A stretch of 64,000 nucleotides of DNA from Psettodes erumei (GCA_016785225.1 JAFBJZ010000886.1:310001-374000), one strand, 5' to 3'. Counted from the first letter of the stretch, positions 1 to 11,482 are shown. Numbers and translations are program-made. Notes: a model not told the origin generated them from the letters alone.

Positions 1-746
1 TTCTCTGTAGGGGCCTCTGATGGGGATTTTCCTACCTTCCTACCAGACATGCATGATGGATGTTAGGACAGCACCATTTTTAGTGTAGATATTAATTTTG
101 TGATCCTAGTTAAGAAAATCTTAAGCTTGTCAGCATTGTGTACATTTCAGTATAGCTAACATATTTTGCTATTTAATGATTTCTTATGTTTCAATAAAAT
201 ACGCTTGTCTGTTTGGTGTGAAAGATAGAACAAACTTGTTTTAACCTCCCCCTGCAAGGAGGGTTGATGATTCTGTTTTCCTTCCAATGTCTGCACATGT
301 GTACTATTTGGGGTTGCCTGGTTTGAGTACATTCTTCAAAATTACCACCTTTAAATATTTTTGCTCAAGCACACCTTGGGAGTGTAGTAGTTCAGTGTCA
401 GTGAACAAGATTTTTCATACCCACCCTCCAAAGGTCTCTCAGCTGTTGTTTTTCAGCCAAATGAGAAACAGTTCCTGCCACGAGTCAATGTTTTAACCTT
501 AACACCATCTGGAGGCCTGGGATACATTCCTTTTTTTGTTCTGTCTTACTTTGATGCATTCATCCTGCTTTTGTCATCACCTGCGATGCTCTCGACTTCC
601 ACTGTTGACTGGCTCATCAATAATTGCAGCATTCAGTCAAACTAATTGTACTCCAGCTACATACGTAATCTGTGACCCCCTGAAGGGTGTGCCAAGGCCA
701 CATCCACATGAACAAAAAAGCAGCCTGCTGCTTAGCAACAAATGTT

Positions 747-750
<4 letters not shown>
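1..750. other. non-coding, no feature recognised
   Basis: AT-rich unique-looking sequence. No exon with splice sites, RNA gene or transposon motif was recognised. The short open frames have no family motifs. Confidence 0.6.

Positions 751-781
<31 letters not shown>
751..781. repeat. (TG)n microsatellite
   Basis: Uninterrupted TG dinucleotides, about 15 units. They create the apparent Cys-Val-rich reading frame seen there. Confidence 0.97.
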
Positions 782-782
<1 letters not shown>

Positions 783-1190
783 ATATGTAAGGGATGTAGT
801 GGAGGCTTATTGGATGCTGAAGTATAGTGCTTGTGTTTTACCTAAAGGCCCAATGTGAGGGGTGGTGAGGGCCAGTAAGCCAGTAATGGACACAATGCAT
901 TTAGATGATGAATGAAGGGTTTTCATTGCAAGTGCTCCATGACCATATATTCAATATTGTAGTTTCACTGGCCTTTTTTAACCCATTCCCATATATTATT
1001 GTTTGTGAATAATCAAATTCATGTAAATATATAACATAGAGAGTGGTTGAGAGTTGTTTGTTCACACTGACATACCTGAAGAACAAGTAGAGGGCAAGGC
1101 TGGAGCCAGAGAAAGATAATGCACAGTCAACTTGTACAATAGTAACAAAAATGGTCAAACAGTATATAATATGAAAGTTATAGTGAAATC
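782..1190. other. non-coding, no feature recognised
   Basis: Between the TG repeat and the Tc1/mariner scrap; nothing supportable seen on either strand. Confidence 0.6.
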
Positions 1191-1480
1191 ATGAAAACTA
1201 TTAACTTTGTGTGTCCTCCATTTGCCTTCCTAACCTCCTCCAACCTCTTTGGGTTCCCTCTGAGCAGCTTTTGTGTCCTCTCTGGTGTCTTTTTGCCCAT
1301 TCCTCCTGCCATAATTGTTCTAAGTCAATCATATTGTTTGGTTACCTGCCGTGTACAGCGAAAGCTATCCACAGGTTTTCAATGATGTTCAAGTCTGGAG
1401 ACTGGGAAGGCAATGACAAAACATTCATCATTTGCTCAGTTGGTACTGGTATCACTAAATGCTTTGAAATATTCTAATAT
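1191..1480 (-). mobile_element. Tc1/mariner transposase fragment (degenerate)
   Basis: Read on the minus strand, about 1430-1340, it encodes SLPSQSPDLNIIENLWIAF, the third-acid region (SPDLNPIENLW) of a Tc1/mariner DDE transposase. This is followed by a stop and then, in the next stretch, LEQLWQEEWAKRHQRG, like the family's C-terminal helices. Only this C-terminal part remains, frames are broken, and no terminal repeats were identified. A dead copy. Confidence 0.75.
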
Positions 1481-1763
1481 CCCTCTCCAGCTTTCTGAAG
1501 GTTTACCAGTTTCGTGTTGAGGTCTGACAGCTATTTTCCCTGATCTCATTGTTTCTGTTGCTCTCAGCAAATCTCTTGAACCTGCTCCTGGAGATCTACC
1601 CTCTTACAAATACAGCATAACACTGAATAACATAACACATATATAGTTTAACACTTATAAAGTAGTATACAATATGTATAAACATTTTAAACATACAAAA
1701 TGTAAACAAAAAACTACAAAAAAGGGCCGCAATCTTTAGCTATGAACACTCCCACTGCACTGG

Positions 1764-2372
1764 TTAGCTTTGTGTGTTTATCTGAAGATGCCCGGTAGGT
1801 CTGTTCAAAGGCGTTCTCGAGAGACAGTTGTTTTTTGCCGCTGTTACCTGTTCGGGTTGCTCAACTGTCCTGTGTTCAGGAAGTGTTATATCAGAATACT
1901 TACGCTGGAGATGCTTGGTCATACTGCATTTGAGTATGGGATGTGTTTCAAACAGCATTTGCAGACAGTGGCATTTCTGTTAACTGTTTTCACTCCCTCG
2001 TCATTGTACTCGACAGCAAAAACGAAATGATTCCACACTGGAGATTTGAAGGAAGCTGGTGCAGCTTCAGACTTCTGTCTCTCAACCCCGCTTTCGCTTG
2101 CCATCTTCGCGTATCGCTCTTGCTGCGTGTGAGCTACAAGTGAGAGGTGTGTGAGTTGAGGTACAACAGTGATTGGACATTAACTTGCCGGGGCGGGCTT
2201 TCGCCTGCCTGGACAGGCACACACACTCACTGGCCTGTAAAGCAGTAAATGAAGCGCCAACGCAAAATCAATTGCAAAATCAAAAACACGCAATCCATAA
2301 GGGTGGATTGTCCTGTGCAGGGTGACCCAAACAGTTCGGTATTTGTTTGAGTACTGTTGCATCCCAAGTGTG
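1764..2372 (-). mobile_element. hAT transposon 5' fragment with broken BED zinc finger
   Basis: Minus-strand codons from 2104 give MASESGVERQKSEAAPASFK, then SPVWNHFVF and TVCKCCLKHIPYSN, the first half of a BED zinc finger (W/F positions, C-x2-C). The histidine half (MTKHLQRKYSDI) continues in another frame from 1958, so a frameshift splits the finger. Upstream of this ORF, near 2300-2372, lies a terminal-looking sequence (GGATGCAAC on the minus strand, then a GAACTGTTTGGGT element). The distal part of the transposase and the other end were not found. Confidence 0.6.
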
Positions 2373-2424
2373 ATCCATAGAGGCTCCACCTCAAAACTCA
2401 CAGTGCATAACATGAAGGATCTGA

Positions 2425-2600
2425 GGCTGATGTCTTGGTGCCTGATACCACAGGACACATTCAGAGTTGTAATGGAGTCCATACCTTGATGGACCAGAGG
2501 TGTTTTGGTGACATGAGGGGAACCTATGCAATATGGGCAGATGGTTTTAACATTACAGCTCACTGGTGTGGTTTTACTGCTATTAGATGCATAAGGAAGA
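2425..2600 (-). repeat. interspersed repeat fragment, same family as 23430-23620
   Basis: Carries, inverted, the 22-base core TGTCCTGTGGTATCAGGCAC(CA) that also occurs at about 23538. The rest (TGATGGACCAGAGGTGTTTTG, GAGGGGAACCTATGCAATAT) resembles a repeat I recall as common in fish genomes. The family name is not certain; probably a DNA transposon. The 171-codon minus-strand frame across it is incidental. Confidence 0.55.
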
Positions 2601-4003
2601 GAATTCAAATAAAGCGTACCTGAGCATAACCTATTCCATTTAAGTTGTACCAGTTTGTGGAATAACAAAATGTACAACAGAGACTGCAGTAACATGGTGG
2701 TGGAGTGATTAACAGTGTTGCCTCACAGCAATAATGTTTTTTTTAATGAAAGATTAAATTATGTTCATATGTGTATAGGTATAGATAGTTTTAGAAAGAT
2801 AATAATTGAAGGTGTAATCTTTTCTGGGCATATTTATTTAAATAGGTGACCTGATGTCTTTCCGGTGCCTTTCCTACAGATGTAAAGTTTTGCCCCCTTT
2901 AGAAAAAAGCAGAAATGTCATTGTTTAATAATTCAAGCTGTTGTCAGAAAACGAGATTTATCTCAAACCCGGATATTAAGTTCAAGTTTAAATGACCAAA
3001 TGAAACATGAGATTGGACTAAAGCAAGCTGATGTTCAATACCAGTGAATTTGGATGTGGCTGCTTGGTCCTCAGCTCTGCATCAGTGAATATCTCTTTTT
3101 TTACCTTTCCTTTTTCCAGGACAAATTATTTCCCCCACACTTATTATTCTGTTTTGATTAAAGCCCCACCTGTGGTAGAACAAGGCGGTGCAGAGGAGCT
3201 ATGAAATCAAATTGGAAAAGAATTCTTTTCAATTATTGGATCTACCCTATCCGTGCCACATCTAAATTTACCCATGTGCCAACTCCTCACAGAAAAGCGT
3301 CCTTAATTCCCTCGATGTATAAATGATTTAAAGATACTTATTTGCACTGCAGACTATTACTGTTCTAGTGCATCTTCTGCAATGCACAAAGTTATTTATT
3401 TCAAAATTCACTCAAATGTGAGATGATCTTGATGACGTTGCAGACTTGCTGTGTGATTTCCTGGATGTTCTAGCTATTATCTGCAGTGTCTCTGCACATG
3501 GCATCAGTCTGGAGTCTGCCAGAGAGGCTCATTTGAAAGCTGTGTCACTGCAATTCAGTGCACATGTATTATGTAGTGCTAGCATTTTGGTACTGAAAGG
3601 ACAAGGTCAGTGGGCAAAAAAGAGCATTGAAAAGTGACTAAAATTGTACCACAGATATCAGGTTATATTTTGGTCAGTGAGATGACCACAGTGGTGCCAG
3701 TGAGGCAGGGAATGAGTACCAGCTGACGCCAGGCAAAGGACGACTTTTACCTGACATGATTAGTTTGTATGAATCTGGCCTGATGCAGGATCAGAGTAAG
3801 AGAGCAGGTGAAAGAGAAATAAGACTACCCAAATCATGTAACCTTGGGTAATTTCTTTAGCCCCAACTGATAGGCTTCCTGTAATGAGCTTTTAGGAGTG
3901 ACAGATATTTTCGCTATTGTTTTATCAATGCTGTTATCACCTGAATTTAAGCTAAGTGTGTTTTTTCAGTCTTACTGTATGGTACATTAAACTATATCTT
4001 AAC
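2601..4003. other. non-coding, no feature recognised
   Basis: Nothing supportable; ends at the target-site duplication ATCTTAAC (3996-4003) of the hAT element. Confidence 0.55.
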
Positions 4004-4695
4004 TAGTGCTGTCAGTCGATTAAAGAAATTAATCGAATTAATTACAGGATTTTGTAATTAATTCGATTAATGTCATATCTGCTAAAGGTCTCCTGATAAA
4101 GAATTTGAATTCTAGGATATGAAAAAAATTGTAGTGCATGACTAATAAATTGAATACAGTAAGAAGAGAAGATTTGAAATCCAATTTTTTTTTGGTGAAC
4201 TGTGCTTCATAAATGAAATCCAAAAGTAAAGGTCAAGCACATCCACAAACCAGTTAGGCCAGGTGCATTAATATAAATACAAATACAGCAATACAGTTAA
4301 ATAAATAAGATAAAGCTGTCTTCAAAAATGGAAAAACTCCTGTAGAACTCCTTTTTGCAAAAACTACAAATCACAGCGTTTTTATTTATCGTCCCGTCTC
4401 TGTTCTCTTTGTAAATAAACTTGCCGTTCAGTGGCCCGACTGAAGACGCACTTGCCTCATCCTCCTGAGGCTTGTCCATGTCTGTTATTGTTGCCCACTG
4501 CCTTGTTAATTTGCCGGCGCAGGTAACGTAGCACGGCCGAGAAGACTACGGGTCCTTCAATGGGCCAAAATTCAAATGCGCAAGCATTGGCTCGCCACCG
4601 TTGATACTCTACTAATTAATTGCGTAAAATTTTTGAACGCGTTAAATTGCGGCGTAATTAATTAATCGAATTAACGCGTTAAAATGGCAGCACTA
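4004..4695. mobile_element. non-autonomous hAT element with intact 8-bp TSD
   Basis: Termini TAGTGCTG...CAGCACTA are perfect 8-bp inverted ends. They are flanked by identical ATCTTAAC at 3996-4003 and 4696-4703, the 8-bp duplication typical of hAT. Both subterminal regions are palindromic TTAATCGAATTAATTA-type sequences. Inside, on the minus strand (4479-4297), a fragment encodes MDKPQEDEASASSVGPLNGK and a BED-like NKNAVICSFCKKEFYR, so the element keeps the transposase N-terminus but lacks the catalytic core. 692 bp; mobilised in trans if at all. The intact duplication suggests a fairly recent insertion. Confidence 0.88.
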
Positions 4696-4703
4696 ATCTT
4701 AAC

Positions 4704-5039
4704 TATCAGTCATATTTAAAATCACTGTCAAATTTGTGAGTGAAACAGCCCTGAGCACCTGTACTCTACAGTGGAACTTTATTTTGCTATTAAAACTCTT
4801 TACAGTGAGGCAGGCTTACTGCCATGTGTTGCATCACTGGAATATCCCTGGTTTGATTCGAGCTAGCGGACCTCTCTTTGCATGTGTAGAATAAAAATGT
4901 CTTCTGATCCAGTTGGGCTGCTGCAGATGAGTTTTATGAGAAAGAAGTTCACAACAAGGCTGTCAAATTCTCTCTGAGCGGAAGGAGTTTCTGATCACAC
5001 AGGTGAAAGGACAACAATTGGCTAAATAACAAGGTGTGA
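4704..5039. other. non-coding, no feature recognised
   Basis: Short stretch between two transposons. No motif seen. Confidence 0.5.
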
Positions 5040-5760
5040 CTGGGTTAACCAAACTCTCTGAGACACCAGACTCAAGAAGTGTGTTTCCATCCAGTGTTGC
5101 ATTAAATTTTCATCAAGATCGGGAGAGTCTGACCACTGCACAAAGCCTTCTCCAGGAAATCCCAAAGATTATCAGTGGGATTAAGGTCTGGACTCTGTGG
5201 TGGCCAATCCATGTGTTAAATGATGTCTCATGCTCTCTGAACCACTCTTTCACAATTTGAGCACAATTTGATGAATCCTGGCATTGTCATCTTGGAATAT
5301 ACCCATGTCATCAGGGAAGAAAAAATCAATTGATGGAATAACCTGGTCATTCAGTATATTCAGGTAGTCAGCTGACCTCATTCTTTGGGCAAATACTGTT
5401 GCTGAACCTCGACCTGACCAACTGCAGCAACCCCAGATCATAACACTGCCCCCACAGGCTTGCAGACACTTGGCATGATGGGTGCATCATTTCATCTGCC
5501 TCTCTTCTTACCCTGATGCACCCATCACTCTGGAACAAGGTATATCTTGACTCATCAACATGACCTTCTTCCATTGCTCCAGAGTCCAATCTTTATGCTT
5601 CCTAGCAAATTGAAACCTTTTTTCCGCTTAGCCAAGCCATGTAGATGAAACTCTTCAATGACAGAACACCAAAAAGGAGAAAGATGGGTCCCTCTTTGGT
5701 AGTAAAGGAGTGATTCCTCACAATTCAACAAAAAGTTTTTACCCACAGGATGCCATCAGT
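5040..5760 (-). mobile_element. Tc1-like transposase pseudogene
   Basis: Minus-strand frames in order from the right: VIEEFHLHGLAKRKKGFNLL, then VMLVDESRYTLFQSDGCIRV-like with the first catalytic D (the ORF has HVDESRYTLFQSDG), MIWGCCSWSGRGSATVFAQ, FPDDMGIFQDDNARIHQ with the second D, and MDWPPQSPDLNPTDNLWDFL near 5210-5150 where the usual E of SPDLNPIENLW is D. At least three frame changes and a missing N-terminal DNA-binding part show an inactive copy. Inverted ends were not identified. Confidence 0.85.
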
Positions 5761-5828
5761 CTCAGAGCTCATAGGCAGGCACTTAAATCAGCAAACACAA
5801 AGATAAAACTATTTTCTTCTACAACTGC

Positions 5829-5850
5829 CTTCTCTCTCTCTCTCTCTCTC
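5829..5850. repeat. (CT)n microsatellite
   Basis: About eleven TC/CT units. Confidence 0.9.
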
Positions 5851-6529
5851 CTTGTTTTCTGTAATCAAGAATCAGCTGTCCAATAATGGCAAAAATGTCA
5901 CAAACAGTGGGCTGAGATCACTTTCAAGTGAGTGAGAAAGTATGAGAACAGCAGTCTTTTCCTTGCTCTCTGTAATTTGGTCACAGAACCACTCAGTGCT
6001 GTACCTGGCACTCCGCTTCGAATGGTAGCTTGCACTCCCACACCCCAGTTTAATCTGTCTGTACAGCTGTCCACACTGAACTGTGCTTTATTTCAAAGGG
6101 CTTAAGTCTGGGATCATAGCAACCCCCACATTTGCTGAATGGCTGTCTGCTGTCAGAGATATCATAATTACAAACTGAGCGCACAGAAATAAGCCTGCAC
6201 AATTGTAAATACATGTGACAGAGGAGGGTTTGGTATAACACTGGAGTTTTGGGGGGGTTTTGTTGCAAGAAAAAAAAAAAATATGTATGTATATACCAGC
6301 TCAAAAAAGGATGAGGAAGAAGTACATACTTTTTTTAGGTGCCTACCCCTTTTTTATAATTATTTTTATTATTTATACATTTATATATTATTTGTATCAC
6401 TCTAACCAATAGCCATGTACATAAAAAAATATACACGTAAGCATTCGTATAAATATAATGCCTATATATTATATGGATATTGTTACATATTATATCTAGT
6501 TAGAAATGTTTTTTGCACCTCTTTTTAAA
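5851..6529. other. non-coding, AT-rich to the right
   Basis: No gene. 6260-6500 is strongly AT-rich with homopolymer A runs and TATA-like repeats; it may include the 3' UTR of the LINE fragment that begins to its right on the minus strand. Confidence 0.5.
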
Positions 6530-7640
6530 CTGATTTATGTTTGTACTTTGTTTTATTTCTACATCAAAACATTCCACAGAACCACTCCACAGCTTGTCCC
6601 GCCATCTTTTGTCTTTCAAAATTTAGATCTCCCTTTAGATTATACCCACCCTCTCTTTTTGCGAGCATTTCCCATTTATTTTGTGGCAGTAAATTATTCC
6701 TTGCTTTGTACATTGAATTTAATCAGATCCATAAATTTCAATGTGCTAGATTTTATGAAAAGTGGGTTTGTGTGATCTCTGTATCCCGCATTGTTTATTG
6801 TCCGAATCGCTCTTTTCTGCATTGTCCGTAATGGCTGTAGAGTGCCCTTGTAGATATTTCTTCAGACCTCCACACAGTAAGATAGATATTGTAAAAGCAG
6901 TGAACAGTACAGAGTATATAATGATCTATGATCCAAAAGATGTTGTGTTTTCTGAAGAATTGCATTGCACTTAGCTAGTTTTGTCTGCACGTCTTACGTG
7001 AGGTTTCCAGCAGATTTTGTGGACCAGAATTACAAGAAATTGTTAACTCTTTGTAGTTGTGTTATTTAGTAGTTTTTTAATTTAGTTCTACATACAATTC
7101 TTTTTTATGTCTTCCAAACAGCATAATCTTTGTTTTGGTCAGATTTAAAGATTATTTATTTTTGTCACACCACAGTTTTAGATTGATCATTTCTGTTTTA
7201 ATCATTTTCAAAATCTGTTGCAAATTCTCACCAGAACATAAAATACTGGTATCATCTGCTAACAAAACAAATATCATTAATTTTGATACTCTGCATATGT
7301 TGTTGATACATAATATAAAACTGAACCCTGTGGTACTCCGCATGTATTGCATGTATTTTGATTTGTGATCACCTATTGGCACAACTTGTTGCCTGTTTCT
7401 TAAATAGCTTTTCAACCAGCTCAACCTAATCCATACATTTTATTATCCCATACATTTCCAATTTATTTAATATCTTGTGGTCAATGGTATCGAAGGCTTT
7501 TTTAGGTCCAAAAATACTCCTACTGCTATTTTTTGTTGTCTATACAATTTGTGATTGCTTCTGTCAGTTCAGTTAATGCAAGAAATGAGGAGTTGTGGAG
7601 ATGTAACAAAACATTTTAATGTTGGAAGTTCAACCGCCAA
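6530..7640 (-). mobile_element. LINE reverse-transcriptase fragment (L2/Rex1-like)
   Basis: Minus strand from the right: VGVFLDLKKAFD-type codons near 7520-7480, then LKSYLRNRQQVVPIGDHKS, a degraded QGS-type motif, and SKLMIFVLLADDTSILCSGE with NLQQILKMIKTEMINLKLW (the F/LADD catalytic box). About 500 bases further the C-terminal part recurs (FKRQKMRDKLWSG-like near 6620). This order and wording match the RT and C-terminus of fish jockey/L2/Rex-type non-LTR elements. Frameshifts are present and the 5' end is missing, as is usual for 5'-truncated copies. Confidence 0.8.
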
Positions 7641-9763
7641 AAGTGAGACTTGCAAGAAGTCATGTCTGCTGGGCACTTGAAGGCAGCATATGCTGTATCA
7701 TTAGCTCAATGGGGAGAGAGAGAGAGTTACTGTATCCAAACATTCATACAATGTGCTTATTCTTTGAGCAGGCCGTGTTACTAATCTGGTGAGATTGCCC
7801 ACATGGTGCAGCATGAACAAGCTAAGTATATGAACTGAAATAGGACACTTTACGGGTTTAACTGCTGTGGCAGTGTGACTTTGATTTGAAGCAGCCACAT
7901 CTCAGTCCGAAGAATTTGAGTCATGTTTGAAAAGAATTCTCGGTTGACATCACTTTCCCCAGAGCTTCCTCTGACACAAACCATACTCTTCCTCATTAGT
8001 CCATGTTAGCACTGTGTCCATCTGATCAGTGATTGATACCTCAGCTACTGCAAACTTGATTTTCTGGAAACTGAATTCACAGAAACCTAAAGGAAGGCAT
8101 TCATTCATTTCTGCCTGTCTTTGTTTATTGAGCATTAATATCCACCAGTGAAACGGTTGCTAAAGGCTAAACTGATTGAGAGCAAATCAAGATAGTTTTA
8201 ATCATTTATCTGTTGTAAAAAAAATACATTTGCTCATTGCAGCTTCACATGCTATATGTCATATGAGTATAAGTATTATTAATCATTACATTTTTCTCCT
8301 GTATACCTTTGCTGTCCTCTTAAGCCTCTCCTCTACTTCCATTCTCATGGATTAACTTGATCTATTCCCAGTCTCCCCCTCTCTCTCGTGGTTGTTACTC
8401 TCATGATGTCCTTCTGCTGCGTGGGAACCAGCTCCTGTGTACACTATAATGCACATGCATTATAGTGCACCACATACTCCTGTGTGGGTTTTTGAGAGGG
8501 CCAGTGTCAAGCAGCTGGAGCTGGAGCAACTGAGCGATGGCCGTGTGTGGTGCGGTTGTCTGTTCTCCTGTCATATTTATTATGTTTTTTATGCCTATCC
8601 AAAATGGCTACTGCCAGCTGAGTAGAGTTTATACATTGTACCTGTTTTTTATGTGTACCTGCAAGTTCAGTGTCATGCAAGGCCAGTCTAATCCTGCAGT
8701 CATCCAGGTCTGAAGTAGAGAACGCTGCTGCTTCCAGGCAGTGTTCCAACACACACATCCTCCTGCAGCCTTAGCCACTGGAAGACAGACAGAGAGAAAA
8801 TGAGGGGGACACATGAGGGGCCAGTGTGTGGGATGGAGAGAGGAGGTGTGAGCCAGTGAGAGGATGAAGAATGGGGGGGGCACATAAGCAGGTAGATGAA
8901 GAAGCTGCTTATCTCTCTCTTCTGGCTCCAATCACAAAAGACAAAAGGTTAAATCAGCTTTATTCTGAGAATTTTCAATTTGCTCCAAACCAGTGTTCAG
9001 CACTGTATTTGATTTACCTCCCATTGCAGCCACTAAGTTGCTTGTTTCCATTTGTGTTTTTTTTTTTTAGCTCATTATGGTGTGTGTTTGTGCTTGGATG
9101 GGTGTGCATTTGTGTGTGTATGTTTTTGTGGCACGGGGCACTTTTGCTCCACCTCTTTTCCCGATGTGCTCCATTGATCTGTCTCTAATCGAGTTTTGGC
9201 TTCCTGACAGAGCTGGCTTCCCTCAGGCATTAATTATGCCTCCATGTGAGTTATATCGGTGGGCTCCAGCACCCAGCTCTTTACCCTGCCTAATCCAATC
9301 GGATGCAAGTCTGTGGCCCAGCCACTGCTGCTTTCAGCCAATCAGATATATTGAGTATGTGTTGCAAGTGTTTCCCCTGGCTTACACCCCCCCAGAGCCA
9401 TGCCACACATCTGTCCTCAGCAGCTCCATCCGTTGTTTGAAAGTGTGTATAGAATGCAGTGTATCACAGCTCTAGTGAGGGCACATGTATCTGGTGCAGG
9501 GCCTCTAATCTACCCAAACTCCAGCTGATGCATGAAAAGTTGATTCTAAAAGACTTATAAACTGGTGTGTAGAGGAAGAGCTGATTCATGGATTATATGA
9601 CTTCTGGGCATGTCACAGGAAATTACTGAATGTTTTTCCTCCAATAGGATATTTGTGGATTGGGATTTACAAAACAAGATGCCTTGCTGTTTGTAGAAGC
9701 TGTGTGACCTGCTTATTGACCTCTGTTAGTTGGGGTACATTTGAATGTACTAGGTTTGATAAG
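7641..9763. other. non-coding, no gene recognised; holds one palindrome
   Basis: Apart from the inverted repeat at 8442-8467 and poly-T/TG-rich stretches near 9055-9130, nothing was recognised. Open frames on both strands around 8500-9475 lack family motifs. Confidence 0.5.
8442..8467. repeat. perfect inverted repeat, 12-bp arms, 2-bp loop
   Basis: CACTATAATGCA, CA, TGCATTATAGTG. Near-perfect palindrome able to extrude as a cruciform. Confidence 0.9.
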
Positions 9764-10072
9764 ATGAGCTTTATGGGGAAGCGTCGGTGGAACAGTATTG
9801 TGAACAACTCATCCCTGGGCTACACCCTCCATGGAGGAAGTGTCCCAAACCTCCTGCACCCTCCACGCTCCGAGGGCCTGGGGACACTCAAGAAGAGACT
9901 GTCCATGGACATCTTGCGGGGCTGGGCCCCAGACCTGGGGAGTCTGAGCATGGGTCTCAACCTCAATTTAAGCCCAGTGAAATGGCCGTCACTCGTCACT
10001 GTCTGCAAATGGAAACAAAGCCTGACTGAGAAGCTGAAGAGGAGACAATCAGGTTCTGAGGATGAATCACAG
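9764..10072 (+). CDS. candidate alternative 5' coding exon (unrecognised)
   Basis: An open segment of 103 codons from ATG 9764 (A at -3) to CAG followed by a donor-type gttaga. The frame is open further left, to about 9653 just after a plausible acceptor (ttttcctccaatag), so it could also be an internal exon. The product is basic and Ser/Leu-rich (starts MSFMGKRRWNS, contains GTLKKRLSMDIL, ends KLKRRQSGSEDESQ) and ends in phase 0, exactly what the first common dlg2 exon at 25006 accepts. It is locally GC-richer than its surroundings and nothing transposon-like is visible. I do not recognise the protein. It could be an undescribed dlg2 N-terminus, an exon of another transcript, or chance. Confidence 0.4.
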
Positions 10073-10332
10073 GTTAGACAGCTTAAGGAGTGATTGACAT
10101 CCCTGTGTTGGAAGGCCAAAATTATATATTTATGGCATTTCAGGCTTTTATTGCCCCTCTCTCTCAAGCCCTCTCGCCAAGTAATATGGCAGATTGGCCC
10201 TGCCTTATATACAACATTGTATTTATAAGATAGAGGCACAGAAGTTTACTTCTTGAATCTCAGTTTAACTGTATTTGAATCCCTCTTCTTGAAAAAGAGC
10301 AAAAGGAATCAAACCAGCAGGGTCATAGGCAA
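10073..10332. other. non-coding flank
   Basis: Follows the candidate donor at 10073. No feature. Confidence 0.4.
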
Positions 10333-10520
10333 ATCTGATTTATCTTTACTAAACAAAATTGTATGACTGTATGACTCTGCCACAAGATCCTTCATTTTAG
10401 TTAAGATGATGCACATATGGAGCAAAATCTGATTTATCTTTACTAAACAAAATTGTATGATTGTATGACTCTGCCACAAGATCCTTCATTTTAGTTAAGA
10501 TGATGCACATATGGAGCAAT
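10333..10520. repeat. 94-bp tandem duplication (two copies)
   Basis: 10333-10426 and 10427-10520 are the same sequence apart from about one or two differences (GTATGACTGTATG versus GTATGATTGTATG). A young head-to-tail duplication in non-coding DNA. Confidence 0.92.
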
Positions 10521-10747
10521 AACGAAACCCTTCACCGCTCCTCTGATTTTATAGCCCTTTACTTTCTGTTCATGCTGTGTAATTAGAAAAGTGGCATTAC
10601 GTCCAATAGGTTCCTTAAATTTATGGAATTCATTAAATAGAAGCTATTTCCTATTAGGCTTTCCTTGTATTAGTTAATTGAGTTGCTGGTTGGTGATCTG
10701 TCACATCAGCAGCCAATGTTTTTTTTTGTTTTGTTTTGGGGTTTTTT

Positions 10748-10990
10748 TTAGGTTTCCACTGAGTCTATTTGCACTGCTCTCTGGCTTGTGTCCTTAATAG
10801 CATGGTAAACTGCTTCTAATTTAATGTGTTCAGTATTTTCCACTCGGTACTGGAGGTTGGGGTTTAGGGCTCTTGCAGTTGCAAAGAGTAGTGCAAAGTA
10901 CTCTGTGTGCAGTAAATGATTACAAATTGCAAACAAGACAGGGCCCAGAACTGATCCTTGCAGAACACCATTTTTAACTGGTAAAAACAC
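10748..10990 (-). mobile_element. LINE reverse-transcriptase fragment
   Basis: The minus strand encodes NGVLQGSVLGPVLFAI, the GVPQGSVLGPxLF box of non-LTR reverse transcriptases, followed by an altered C-terminal stretch. It shares a 34-base identical core with the fragment at 14845-14885 in the same orientation. Confidence 0.65.
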
Positions 10991-11482
10991 ATTGTTATTA
11001 ATGTAACATACAATCAGAAATTATTTGTTGTATGGGCATTTACCACTGTAGGGTTAGTTTAAGGGTCATTCGATCCATTAGATTAATGCTGTATATTATT
11101 TAGAATAGTAATGATCATGAATGAATGGATATAACACTAAGAATATGGTAAACTACTACTAACAATTTTAACCATGCTCACTATCAGTTTTGATGCCGCT
11201 GCCATTTAACAAGGTGAGCTTTCCATTCAGGCCATCTTAGTCTTAAATGTCTCCGCATATGACATTATGATAAATCATTAATTACATTGACAAAGCAGAT
11301 TTATATTATATCCAAATATACCCTGTGACAGCCTCCAAGAGATTATTAAATGGTTAATAAAAATAGTAATTAAACTTTTCAGATCCTCAAAGATACTTTA
11401 CATGAGAAGTGAAAGAAGAAGGTGAAAGATAATGCAGCTATAAAGTAACACAGGGTTTAGGATATTTGTTAGTGAAGAGACG

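Noticed and set aside
2180..2695. 171-codon minus-strand open frame
   Set aside because: Longest minus frame on the left, but it crosses a hAT end and an interspersed repeat, has no start context or domain, and reads nothing recognisable.
1..9763. L27-type (beta) or CxC palmitoylated (alpha) dlg2 start exons and the VHVSEKN/ISPLK exons
   Set aside because: Searched by motif and not found; they presumably lie left of the window.
9820..10239. 139-codon minus-strand frame opposite the candidate exon
   Set aside because: Treated as the shadow of the plus-strand frame; only the plus frame has a donor in the right phase.
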